A program made the translations under genes and the position numbers. This document shows positions 1-11,744 of a stretch of DNA of 64,000 nt, one piece after another. This DNA comes from Brachypterus glaber. Taxonomy: Eukaryota; Arthropoda; Insecta; Coleoptera; Kateretidae. How positions within the stretch are numbered: the stretch's first letter is position 1; each line of letters opens with the position of its first letter. Where the stretch lies: NCBI GenBank assembly GCA_958510825.1, contig OY294048.1, positions 30,965,026 to 31,029,025 on the forward strand, read 5' to 3'. The notes below the pieces were generated by a model. It had not been told where the DNA came from. It worked only from the letters and a program-made list of their open reading frames with translations, and searched no databases.

Positions 1-3000
1 TAAAATCTAAACGCCGATATAGGTTTATTCTTATCTTTTGACATGTAACCAATAATTGACGTAACTTCCCCCACTACTCAGGAGCAACCAGTTTGAAAAT
101 CTTAAACAGGAATGTGGGATATGTAACACATTATAATTATAATAATTTTGACTGACGTGTGTCAATATCTTTTTAAATCTTTCTCTATATTTTTACCAAT
201 TTTATACGATTCTAACCCAGTTTTTAATCTTTTTGTACTGTAATATTGTGTATTGTCCCCTGTTATTTAGAAACGCGGCTAGTATTATGGGGACACTGCC
301 ATCTACATTACACTTGGAAGAACTTTTCTTTTTACCTATCTCATATTAAATTATTTATTTTAACCATTATTGGAAAGGATCTTTAATTCTGGTTAAAACA
401 AAGTTTTATTTTTTTAAATCAATTCAGTAATTTTCGAGAAAATGAATAACAAACATTTAAAACATGTATTAATTAGTCAATTAAAAAATATAATATTTTT
501 GCACGGTAGAAAAACAGTGGCGGATTTGAAGGGTAATTATATAAGCATATTCTGCCGTCAGCTTAAAATAACTTATGATTTTTTTATGTAGTAGGCTTCG
601 AAAGTGACTATTAGGCAAAGATGTAGATCAGTTTTGCAGTCATACTAGGTCACGTTATCTATGACAGCTATTTACATTGATTTTAAAATATAACACAACG
701 TAAGAACAAAACTGGATAAGAAATAATTTATCACTAACAGGACCAAACCGAGCAAGCCGGGGCCCCGGTTAATCTGTATTCCCGGGTCCCCCGTTTTCTC
801 AAAATATAATTTTCCCTCCCAGGGTCGTTGCTAAGGCTGTATTGGCGGCCCTCCTGACAAAAAAGTGACGACTAAAAAATCGAAAAAAAAAAATGATTGT
901 CAGCTCATTACCTATTTTTGTTTTCTTCTGACTTCAAAATATGATAATATTTTTACACTTATCATAGTGTGAAAAATATTAAATTGGTTTTATTTATCTT
1001 AACAGAGTGCAAGAAATATTTAGAGCAATGGGGAGCAAAATACTTTGCGCATGCTGACAATACCAGAAAAATAAATTGAACTAGACGAAACAACTTACTT
1101 TAATGAATAACACAACCACACAAAAAAAAAATAATTTTCCAGATACTAGCTGAAACCGAATCTAACCTCAGAATTGCTCTATCAGGTCACAATTTTTTTT
1201 ATCCATAAAAACATCTGAATACAAGGAATTTTCGCACACTTTTTTAACCTTTAAGTGGTGGCACTTATGTCGCATAGACCAATAGTTTTAAATTTCGATT
1301 TTTATTTTGAGTATGTAGGGGGTAAAGAGTTAAGCTCGCAGATATGTGTCCGCTATTAGATCAAGAGCGTTTAGTATTTTTTTGGTGATGGTGGCATGTG
1401 TAGTTGACAAAACTCTAGTGAATCTATATAGTTGCAGGGAAAATAAAATCTAATTATTATGTTAAAAAACTTTTCTTTTGAATTGTATTTAAATTTTTTA
1501 CTTTTTATGTTAAAAATACAATTTTTATATTTAGGAAAATTGTTACCTATATTTTAAAGCATGTTTTTTAATTTTGAAAATATATGCTTTTAAATATATA
1601 CATTTATATAAATCGTTAGCAGACAGTTTGATTTTAAAATTTTTAAATTCTCCCCTTTCCTAACAAATTATAAAAATAAATACAGTTTTATTGACTGTTA
1701 CCAAAAAGTCAATAAAAAAAATATTAACAATAAAAAAAATCGGTCCACTAGTCTTGCGCAACTACTTACGTAGGTGGAAGGTGACATATTAACAAAAATC
1801 GCGTCAAAAACGGCTTTCGGATAGAGATTCCTGCATGTCTTGGTGTTATTAATTCACTGAATTCGCCCTCTCGTTTTCCAAAGTAATGCCCATTATTAAA
1901 GGCCAAAATACAAAAAGTACTTTTGGAGCAAATTCCAGAACCATTGCAAATCAAGAATTCGAACCATTCGCGAAACCGCAGTTAATAAGTAGGAATTTAT
2001 CAGTTTTTTGTAAAATATTAATTTGTTTTCTGGGTATTTTAATTCCTAAATGCCTGAAAATTTCTTTGCTTGTAGTTAATGTTTCCTTTTAAATTTATTA
2101 TCACATTAAAACTTCATCTTAGATCTTTTTTTTGCTAGAAAACACTTTAAACCGCGCCGCACTATGTCGTAAAGGGATAAAAAAGTGACTAAGATTATTT
2201 AAGTTCTTTTTATCTACAAATAGGTATAATTTGTGACATTTTTTTTTCCTTTTTATGGGCTTGACATAAATTCAGCTTAAGAGTAAAGAACCTTTATTAA
2301 AATAGAAAAAAAAATATGACCAAAGGTTATTCAAAATCAGTTAAAAATTACGAATATAAAATTTCATAGCATGTAGAATCGAATTATTAAAAAAAATAAA
2401 TTTGATTTTTTAGTCAAATTAAATGAAAAATTAAAAATGTAGGCCCCATTAAATTTGAAAACTAAGCTTTTTAATTATTTGAAAAAATAGGGATTTTCTC
2501 CTTTTAATTATATTTACTTATAATTATGTTTACTTAGAAGATGTTAAATCATTCCGAGAAAAAACTATTAAAAGAATTAAAGTAAATTTTGGTTTTCAGC
2601 ATATTTTTTCCGATATTACCCCAAGTACCAAAACAATTCATAGCACTAGCAGATTCTTTAATTTTCGCTATATCGTGGAAAATATATAGTAATAAATAGT
2701 ATACTACATTTTCCTTTGCCAAATGGACATAAATTTGCTATATTTTTTGGGAAAATTAACTGTATGTACTAACTGCATGATTTAGGCAATATCTTAGTAA
2801 AGTAATTCATCATCAGTATTAATAAGATATTATTCTATTAAGCGACTCTTATAAGCTCATAATCACACGCATTTTGCGTGTTCTTTTGGGTTGGCAACAG
2901 ACAAAAGTCTATCTCTTGACGTTTGCCTTACAATTGTGACCGTCGGTTTAAAGTTAAATTTTCTAAAAAATTTTGTGTTTAGGTTATGTTTTACCGTGTT

Positions 3001-3190
3001 AAAATTGTGGCTTGGTTACTTGCAGTGCAAAAGAGAAGAACTGACTATAAAATATATCAAAATAATATTCGTTCTTAGAATTTTAAACATGACGAAAACT
3101 GTAATGCCAACCCGAAACAAAAATCCCTAAATCAGTATTTAATTTAAATATAAGTTTTTTAAAATTTTAGAGCAAAATAGAAAAAATTGT
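1..3190. other. AT-rich non-coding stretch
   Basis: Apart from the possible hAT fragment at 515-856 I recognise nothing here. The longest open frames (1766-1954, 1886-2092, 2891-3130) have no family motifs or credible coding composition. Confidence 0.6.
515..856. mobile_element. Possible short hAT-like element
   Basis: CAGTGGCGGATTTGAAGGG at 515 resembles the hAT end at 44212 (CAGTGGCGGACTGGC). A GC-rich block (749-856) ends CGGCCCTCCTG, whose reverse complement CAGGAGGGCCG is a weak partner. The would-be 8-bp target copies (TAGAAAAA, ACAAAAAA) do not match well. Confidence 0.3.
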
Positions 3191-3201
3191 ATAAAGCACT
3201 C

Positions 3202-3287
3202 GTTTCATAACACGTTTTTAGCGCACTAGTACTTTTACTTTAAAAGTCCAAACTTGTACTCGTGTGCTAAAAACGTATGTATGAAAC
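3202..3287. repeat. Small foldback (about 31-bp arms)
   Basis: GTTTCATAACACGTTTTTAG (3202 on) is inverted at 3256-3287 around a 23-bp spacer rich in AGTAC/TTTTAC. Arms match with a few differences. A MITE-like palindrome. Confidence 0.7.
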
Positions 3288-4145
3288 TAGTACTTTAATA
3301 TACTATAAGTCTGGCAAATGCATTTTGCCATCATGATGGCAATTTTATTATTACAAGACGCAGGCTTATTTGCCTAAAGTACTGAATCTAATTATAAAAC
3401 CGGATTCAGTTATTAATACTGATGACAGTTCTGATAATTAATTATTTATTTAATAAAATTTGAACATGATTTTTATAGCGTTTTATTTCGAACATAAATT
3501 TTAGATTTTTTTTTCTGAAAATGGCAAAAGTTGGCAACTTTTTTTATATCGTCTACCACTACTATGTACAAATGCATAGGATATTGAGTCTGGCAAATAA
3601 GGGCAATTTTTGAAATTTATGATTTTACAATTTTATTTAAATTTTTAGATTTCAATTACCTTTTTGCATACTTAAAACCAACTTATCTTTAATTTATTTT
3701 AAATTAAGAAATTACTAGAGCTAATATAAGACACTTCCTATACCTGGACAATAAAAATCAATTCACGGAATTCTGAAGACTTTGAAATGAATATTTTAAC
3801 TAAAATGGATATTTAATAAACAGTATTTTTAACTTCCATATAAGCTTTGTCATATTAAGTGTTTTAAATTTAGTAGTCCTTAAAGTCGATGACCTTAGAC
3901 TACTTTATAGCCTTAATTTCGCCTAATTATGACCATTCTAAAAACCGATATGCCATATTGGCTTCTACCATTTTGATTTTTGGTGTTTTAGCCATAAGTC
4001 TATGTTAATATCCCTAAAAAGAGCCTGTATACCAAATTCGAACAAAATCGAAAAAATAAAAATTAAAAAAATGAACCAACCTAGTGGCGCGGAAAATTTT
4101 TGTTAGCTTTTTAACTATTAATTAATAAAAAGTCAGATATATTAA

Positions 4146-5115
4146 ATGCAGAGATCGGTGCTTGGCCCAATCCTGTTTTTAATTTTTGTCAATGACATTT
4201 ACTTAGGCGTGGGAGATGCACTGTCCATTCTCTTCGCCGATGACACAACGTTTTTTCAAAAAAATCTTAATTTAGACTTGCTTCAGCAGCATATGCATAT
4301 AACTCAGTCCCTCGCGCAAAATTGGTTTAAATCAAATTCGCTTGCTCTTAACACAAATAAAACATTAAACATGATTTTTACACATAGGCCCTTACACGGA
4401 TTTGTAAACCCGGAGTATGCCAAGTCTTGGTCTACACCTTGACGCCAAACTGTCTTGGGATCATCATGTGGACTTTTTATCAAAAAAAATATCAAAGAAC
4501 ATATTTGTAATTAAATCTTAAAAACTGCATATCATGCATTAATTTGCTCAAATATGCAATATGGTCTGATAAATTGGGGACATGCCTCTGGTGCCATCAG
4601 GGTTTTTGGTTTGCAAAGAAAGGTTATAAGGATAATTAGCAATTTAGGATATCGCGATGATGTAAAACAATGTTTTATTAATTTAGAATTGTTGACTTTC
4701 CCATCGCTATATATATATATATATACACTTGTCTTCTTCATGTTTTTGAAAATCAGACAAACTATATTACTGGTCAAGATGTACATTATCATCGTACACG
4801 TCAGTCAAGAGAAATAAGAACAAATTATTTAAGACTTAAATCTAGTAGAAACGGAATAAACTTTTATGGACCGAAGTTTTTAAATAAATTACCTGTAAGT
4901 TTACTACATATTCCTTTGAATAGTTTTAAAAGGAGGTTAAAAATTTTTTTAATATCAAAAGCATTTTACAGTGTAGACGAGTTTTTGTCCTGTAATAATA
5001 TTAATTTTTAACATGTCTTGTTAATTCAATTTATATTTTTATTTATGACTTGCGCATAACATGTATGTTGAGACGCCAATAAAATCTTGTATCTTGTATC
5101 TTGTATCTTGTATCT
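4146..5115 (+). pseudogene. Non-LTR retrotransposon fragment, RT C-terminal half to 3' tail
   Basis: A 5'-truncated jockey/CR1-type LINE. The reading starts at QRSVLGPILFLIFVNDI, just inside the usual PQGSVLGP motif, and continues to FADDTT (the catalytic box, here ADD), then NSLALNTNKT. After about 4420 the frame breaks; LGLHLDAKLSWDHHVDFL resumes in another frame, then INWGHASGAIRVFGLQRKVI and LGYRDDVK. A TA dinucleotide run (4709-4726) interrupts it, and the C-terminal NGINFYGPKFLNKLP to a stop near 5010 follows. The element ends in AATAAAA and about 4.4 units of TCTTGTA (5085-5115), a LINE-like microsatellite tail. Endonuclease and 5' RT motifs are absent. Dead. Confidence 0.85.
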
Positions 5116-8100
5116 ATTATATTCGAAATCAGCGGAATCAAAAATACTCGTATGCAAAAATTTAGATTTTCGTCCATCTTTCTTTTGCTCAGCCCACAGT
5201 GCATTGGGATTGTCATTTTTCCTTTGGTAAAAGTAGTCATTTTTTTCTGACATTATATATCCAAATTATTAAAATTAAAAGTGTACTTTTGGGCACCTTA
5301 ACAGCCTTTTTAACACAAAGTGCGCCGGGGACTGTTACGATACATTAACGGATAAAAATGCAGGTTTTTGCATCTTTAAAAGCGATGTAATCAATGTAGC
5401 GTTAAAAGTTCAAGTGAGCAATAAACTGAGGGATAAAAAAGAACAGTTAATTTTGCTACAACTTGCAGTCTTAATAGCTATTCGATAATTAAAGTTGACG
5501 TGAAAAAATTTAGGGTAAAGTTAAAGTCAATGTATCGTGTACGATAGGATTAATAAATTTACAAACGAAAAATGGTCTCTAGGGTGGACCTTAGTTTACA
5601 GTTTTTATTTGCTTTTTTCGACATTATTAGGAAGTAATAAAAGTTTATGGGAAATCATTAAATCGAAGAAATCACTAATAGCCCTCGTAGCCCAGTCATT
5701 TTACATTTTCTAACTGGAATCTGTCAGAAAAATCTGAAATTTTGCATACCTATAGATTTTTGGACGCTCCTTCGCGTAAAAATAGTATATTTGAACAAAA
5801 CCTTCAGATTTCGCCGCCATCTTGATTTTAAGATTTAATTTTTTGCGTTTTTTTATAATTAGTTACTAAAACCAACTGTTTAATCATTAGATAATTAGTT
5901 TTAATAGATTTTTTATGGATTAGAAGGTGCTCTTTCACGAAATTATATTTATTTTCATCTGAACTTTAAAGTTTCACCGTCACCTTTGTTTTTTATCCTT
6001 TTTTTGTCGTCTTTGCTAAATTTTGGCTAAACATGTATTTTGTTAAAGTTTATTTTATTTTATTAATTTGTATGTGTTCTTCTACCTAAAAATAAAATTT
6101 TTGACCTAAAGGCATTAGTTTCGCCGCCATCTTGCTTTTTATTTACTCTTTTCTATTAGTTAGGCAGCTTAACACTAAATTTTGAATAAAGCACCATTTT
6201 TTTTACAAACCCCATATCATATACCTTGGAATTTGAGTAGGATCCACTTCACCCCACCACTCACATGGCAACCATCTTGAAAAAAATAGGTTAAATTATG
6301 GGTCAGTTTCTAGAATTTCATACGGAAAAAATAGATTTGGCTGTAATTTTTATCATAGATAGTATGATTCTTTGGCACAATAAGTCAGGATATAAAAGTT
6401 TTTAAATCCTGCTACTTTCAGAGCAAAAGCTGATCAAGGAGGTAGCTGCTGAAAATGTTGCTATTTTCGGCCATCTATATAAACCCTAACTTTTTTGGTT
6501 CTTGACCAATTTTAACCGTCAAGGTTTTAATTAAATCTTTAGAAAACACTCTTATAAAAATGTTGACATATTTTATGTTATTTGTTTATTGAAAGGGCCT
6601 CTAAACGTAAATAAAAATTAAAAAAAAAATAATTTTTTTGTCCACCGTATTTTTTTTCTCCTTTGTAATTTTTTATTTCTATTTTTATAAACCTTGCATA
6701 TGTGTGATACTGTTGCACTATAAGTATTATTTAAGAAAAGAATCTAATATGAGACAACCCTAGGACAAATATTTAAAAAGTTGAAAAAAATTATTATCTA
6801 ACGTGTATCAAATTTGTAACAGACCCAATTAAATAAGAAAATATATAAAATATTTAAAAAGTATTAGTTTTCGCCATTGTATTATATTTGTAAACTAATA
6901 TGTTACAGGATTTTAAGGCACACCCAACCCCATCAATTATAATTTTTATGAAATACGCGTAAACTAAGTAAACACTGCGCAGGACGCTGGGAGTGCGCAA
7001 CATTCCCAACCTCCCAAAATGAATAAAAATAAGGTAAAAGCTATATATTTTCATATTATTTCCTTTTTTGTATTATACTACTGATTAAAATAAAATCATA
7101 AAATAAATTGCATTGCCCTATTAGTACAAATATGATATGTGCCATTTTTTTTGTATAAAATAAAAATTTAAACAAAATATACATTGATATTGACCTAACT
7201 TCCCATTTTTAGCTTATTTTTACGGAAAAATATTGTTTTTATCAGCATTTAATAATTCAGTACACAAGAGGTTAAATATAAAAATGTTGAAATCAGGCGA
7301 TTTTAAAAAGGGTAATTATTTTTGAATGATAAGGGAATATTAAAAAAATACCATTTTAAAAATTACTTTACCAGGGTAAAAACTAGGTAAAAATTGACGC
7401 TAATTTATAATACAAAAAAGGTTACTTAGAAATTTTTCTCGCGGGTAGTTTTTTTAAACTTATTAATAAGTACCAATTAACGCCCCATATTTATGTTTTA
7501 AGAAAAAGAACAGGATATCAAAAAAAAATCACAAATCTCATAAAATGTAAAAAAATAACTTTATTTCGATTAAAGAGATGATATTTGTCCAAAAACATAA
7601 TAATATGTACAAATTTCTTTGAAACGTGTTGCGATTTTTTTTTCAGATTTTTAAAAATAAATTAAGGATTCACGTCCTACACTTTTTTTTTGAAAAAAAA
7701 AACTTTATTTAATATGTTTCATTGCATAATATAACATACTACAAGACATTTTGAAAACATTTTGTATTTATTTGCTACAAAATTGATATTTGATTGCGAT
7801 TTAATGCATTTTTTTAACTTTTATAGATTTTTAATAATTTTTTGGACACCCTGTTATTTTTTTAAAAAAAGTAAATATACACCCTAAATTCGGATATGTT
7901 GAAGAATACACTAGAAAAAAAAAGAACTCTTTGGAAAAATTACTGAGTGCATTTTTTCTAGCCTTTATTAACCTCATGTGTCAATTTTTAGCATATTTAC
8001 CCCATAAAAAACGTTTTATTTTTTTAGACGGGCATACTAATTTAGAATATTCCTTTATTATCCAGAAACACTTTTTTGTTCTATAAACGTTTAACCCTTA

Positions 8101-8394
8101 CATAATTCTCTATTCAAAAAAGGGGCGTGCGCTACCTCTAAATATGTTTTAAACCTTTCGCTCCTGTAGGGACATTATATATGTCGCAGCAGATGCTTAA
8201 AAATACTTTTCGCTTGTGTAGGGACGTATATGTTCCATCAGATGTTCAACAAATTTTATAGCCAAAAAGAACATTTAAAATGTACAGAACAGGGACATAT
8301 TAGTATATTATAGTCCAAACTTGATATCAAGTGATATTAATACTTAAATATAATTTACTAATAGGACATATTTGTGCAGCCTTAAAGCAATATA
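5116..8394. other. AT-rich stretch with a diverged direct repeat
   Basis: TTTCGCCGCCATCTTG occurs at about 5813 and 6119 within partly similar surroundings, suggesting an old duplication. Nothing else recognisable; no coding signal. Confidence 0.5.
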
Positions 8395-8550
8395 TGTGAC
8401 CCTGCACAAAGAAACTCAGTTAGTGTGTCATTAACGAATTTCTTTTTTTGTCAGATTCTAATGTAGAAAAGTTTTTTACATAAGAATCCGAAATTTTTAT
8501 TTTTTTTTTTAATTTGACACACTAACTGGGTTTGTTTGTGCAGGGTCACA
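8395..8550. mobile_element. Tc1/mariner-type MITE, TA target
   Basis: TGTGACCCTGCACAAA at the left is inverted at the right (TTTGTGCAGGGTCACA), with about 37-bp arms extending through CAGTTAGTGTGTCA. TA flanks both sides (8393-8394, 8551-8552). 156 bp, no coding capacity. Confidence 0.75.
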
Positions 8551-9423
8551 TAATATTTTATGTTGGGGCAAGATACCCCACATCTAAAAAAAATCAAGGT
8601 TGTTTCTTCGCTTAAAGGAACAATTTTGAGGGTTTGGACCCAAACAATTCCGTAGGTCCTGGGCACCCTAATATATATTTTAAAAATATATCACTGCAAA
8701 ATTACATTCTAGCATGCTGTTTTTATAAAGCGAAGCAGTTTAGAAGAGTTCCATAAAGTCGTTTCCTGTTTAGATAAGTAAAGAGAAAACTAAAAAAAAA
8801 TATGTAACATCTTAACCATCCAAAAGAAGCTTTTTGTGACAAAATCTATTAAAAGTTTAGTTTTGGTCGAATAAAAAAAAAGTAAATTGAATAGTGTATT
8901 TGACAAGGTTTCTAACTTCGAGATCCTCTCTAAAAAAGAAAACTTTTTAATGGATATCGTTTCAAAGGCCAACTTTGTATTTTACGATGTGCGGTATTTT
9001 CTTAAACATATTCATGTATGTATACATGTACTTATACATACGAGGTGTGACAATTAATTGCCCGGAATGATTTTTTAGCGCATCAAGTTGTGACACTGGC
9101 GACCCGGAAATCCCAGCATGTGAAAGTATTCACGAGTTACTGATAAAAATTTAGTGCAGTTATTTATTAAAGGAACAGAGAATAGTCATAAAACTTCTCG
9201 TTAATTCCGGAAAAAATTTAACAAAATTTAGCGGATTTGAGAGAAGGTTATAAAGAATAAGCAATAAAGAAAATATCTGTTTACTTATAGGTAGGCAGAA
9301 AAAATAGCGGATGTTCAGGTCACAAGTAAAGACCTAGATTATCACGGAACAACCCCGTGTTTTTTTACTATTATGATACTCATGCAGTTCATCATTCACC
9401 AAGAATTTATACAATGGGAACGT

Positions 9424-9584
9424 GTTACCGTAGTAAATGCTAAACGGTTTTGCTTATATGAAACCCCACGAAAGTTTAGTTATCATTCACTAGTTTTTAC
9501 AATTACTATAACAACCAGTGAATGGTAACTAAACTTTCGTGGGACTCCATATAAACAAAAAAGTTTAGTATTTACTACGGTAAC
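9424..9584. mobile_element. Foldback MITE inside the mariner
   Basis: 161 bp almost wholly palindromic: GTTACCGTAGTAAATGCTAA at the left matches the reverse complement of the right end, with arms of about 70 bp around a short loop. It separates two coding patches of the mariner transposase (HQEFIQWER and VNKWTTVNAVWQL). The target duplication is not clear. Confidence 0.75.
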
Positions 9585-9743
9585 GAGCTCTCAGTGTAAA
9601 TAAATGGACCACAGTGAATGCTGTTTGGCAACTAGAAATTATCCGGCGCCTACGTAGTAGTTCTTTTATCAGGACAACACAACTGTCCACACCGCCTACA
9701 AAATTCGGGACTTCTTCTCCAAAAACCAGGCCAACGCACAGTG

Positions 9744-10546
9744 TTTCGTCTAGTGTATAGCTAGCTGGACAAAATTATTTTATTTGTTTCTAGTTGCATA
9801 GAATTGTATATTATGCAATAACAAGGGCATATCAGAGAGAACAAAACATTATTTTCATAAAAAAAAAAGTGCAATATCGAATGAAAATTAACACAATTAA
9901 AACAAAATAATAAATCTTGACATACTATATAAATTATTAGTCCTAAAACATAACAATTAAAACTAAAAATCATCCGATGATGACTCGTCATCATAATCAA
10001 TTTCCAAAGAATCGGTGAGGACTTGTTCTAAAAAAACACATAATTTTAGATGCGGGCACTTTCGGGCCAAAATGATTACTGGTAATTAGACGTGAATATA
10101 GGGCATTACATAAAAAAAAAACTAAAAAAAATAGCCTAAAGGCAGGTATAGATCAAAAGATGTGGTCTTTGAAAACTAGAGATTAAAGAAATTTTCAAAA
10201 AAAAAATCAACAGTATTTTCAGTTACATATTTTAACACCCAACAAAACTGTATTTTTTTACATAAATATAATAAACTTACCTTGAACGAAAGATTCTATC
10301 ACTAAATCACTTTTCACTTTCACTAAAAATTTTGAGAGATGTTATCGAAACTGTGGCAAAATTGCAACTGTTTCGAAATTGACCGCAAAGCTTTGCTTAT
10401 CACTTAACTTTAATCCAGGCTACCTAATAAGGGAATAATCCTGTGACCTTTATTTCTTGGATTTGGTACCTGGAGGGGGGGATGTTTACTACCTTGTATC
10501 GTTAGATTCATGTAATTAGGTCATTAATTTTGTCCTCTAGGCGAAA
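9744..10546. mobile_element. TIR element inserted in mariner transposase, 7-bp target repeat
   Basis: The flanking direct repeat CACAGTG (9737-9743 and 10547-10553) and inverted ends TTTCGTCTAG / TTTCGCCTAG mark an 803-bp non-autonomous DNA transposon. Removing it with one repeat rejoins the mariner frame across NQANAQC-NVFKHPP. A 7- or 8-bp duplication would fit a hAT-like element. No internal coding sequence was seen. Confidence 0.65.
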
Positions 10547-10848
10547 CACAGTGCAACGTGTTCAAACACCCACCATATTCGCCGGATATCGCTCCGTGCG
10601 ATTTTTTCCCATATTCTTGTGATAAAAAGGTCTTGAAGAGAGTTCGATACATTCAGAAGAAACTGACCGATAGCACTGACCATCTAATTCAACATGTTCT
10701 AAATTACGATATATTACGCCGAACTGCACTAAATTTTTATCAGTAACTCGTGAATGTTTATGCTTTCACAAGATGGCATTGACCGGTAGTTGTCATATCT
10801 GGTACATAGCGTTTTTAATTTTTTTTTAAACGGGATATATATTTTTTG

Positions 10849-11227
10849 CAGGGCCGGATTAACCTATGGGCCGGGTGGGCCGGGTGGGCCGGCGGCCCCG
10901 GGCCCACCGACCGGGGGGGGGGGACACCCAAGACTGGGTAAAAATTTAAATATATCAAAAATAGTAATAACGCATAAAATCATCATGATCATCGACGCTC
11001 AAAAAATACCTTTAAAGAAATCATGTAGACCAACCCTTCCAATGTACCCAAACAAGCATTTGTAATTTTTTAACTCTAAAAATTGTACTTCAGGGGACCC
11101 ATTTTAACCATTCTTCTGAATAAAATCTAAAACAAAGCATACCTTTATAGGCCTCCAATTAAAGCCTCATGCAAGAAACGCCAACTAAATCTACAAGGAG
11201 GTTCACAGGGAATCCCAAGTCCCATTT
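10849..11227. mobile_element. GC-rich hAT-like end, right side lost in gap
   Basis: CAGGGCCGGATTAACCTATG resembles the termini of insect hAT elements and is followed by GGGCCGGGTGGGCC-type sequence very unlike the AT-rich surroundings. The other end was not found before the N gap at 11228. Confidence 0.35.
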
Positions 11228-11427
11228 NNNNNNNNNNNNNNNNNNNNNNNNNNNNNNNNNNNNNNNNNNNNNNNNNNNNNNNNNNNNNNNNNNNNNNNNN
11301 NNNNNNNNNNNNNNNNNNNNNNNNNNNNNNNNNNNNNNNNNNNNNNNNNNNNNNNNNNNNNNNNNNNNNNNNNNNNNNNNNNNNNNNNNNNNNNNNNNNN
11401 NNNNNNNNNNNNNNNNNNNNNNNNNNN
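11228..11427. other. Assembly gap (200 N)
   Basis: A run of exactly 200 N, probably a placeholder of unknown true size. Confidence 0.99.
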
Positions 11428-11436
11428 GTAACCCTA

Positions 11437-11624
11437 TGGTCCGTTTTATCAAGCAACAGAGTAAATTAAAAATCGCACAGTTAATATTTTTACAACAGGT
11501 TTGAATAGTATATGTTTGTGTATAGAATATATTTATGTTTTGTAAAATAAACTACGCAGTATATTCGCATATCCAATATTCGAATCTGTTTTGAAAATAT
11601 TCACTCTCTTGATGAAACAGACCA
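11437..11624. mobile_element. MITE copy 1 of the TCGCACAG family, TA target
   Basis: Ends TGGTCCGTTTTATCAAGCAA and the inverse of TGGTCTGTTTCATCAAGAGA, flanked by TA. The inner AAATTAAAAATCGCACAG is deleted from the right arm. It is an inverted-orientation relative of 60840-61045. Confidence 0.7.
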
Positions 11625-11744
11625 TAGATAATATTAATAATAATATTATTTGTGCTAAACTTTAGTGACGATTAGCGGAAGCAAATATAAAAAACCGATG
11701 TCATCTACAATACGGACAACACGTTCTTACAAAAAAACAAGATA

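Larger units (their letters stand above)
9041..10848 (+). pseudogene. Dead mariner element with two nested insertions
   Basis: The left end after TA (9039-9040) is CGAGGTGTGACAATTAATTG, a mariner-type TIR. Transposase remains are visible: QDNTTVHTAYKIRDFFSKNQ with the second catalytic Asp (9673-9675), and HPPYSPDIAPCDFF with the third (10585-10587); with the insert removed about 33 residues separate them, close to the 34 of DD34D mariners. The stop is at about 10743. The 50 bp around the stop are repeated inverted near the left end (9118-9165), so the terminal inverted repeats are long, over 100 bp, and diverged. The right end is ragged near 10848. Insertions at 9424-9584 and 9744-10546 plus frame breaks make it inactive. 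Confidence 0.8.

Noticed and set aside
2891..3130. Possible small gene near 2.9-3.1 kb
   Set aside because: It begins with a non-ATG start, has no splice signals or motifs, and a low-complexity amino-acid make-up.
11145..11504. Open frames across 11.1-11.5 kb
   Set aside because: They exist only because the N gap contains no stop codons.
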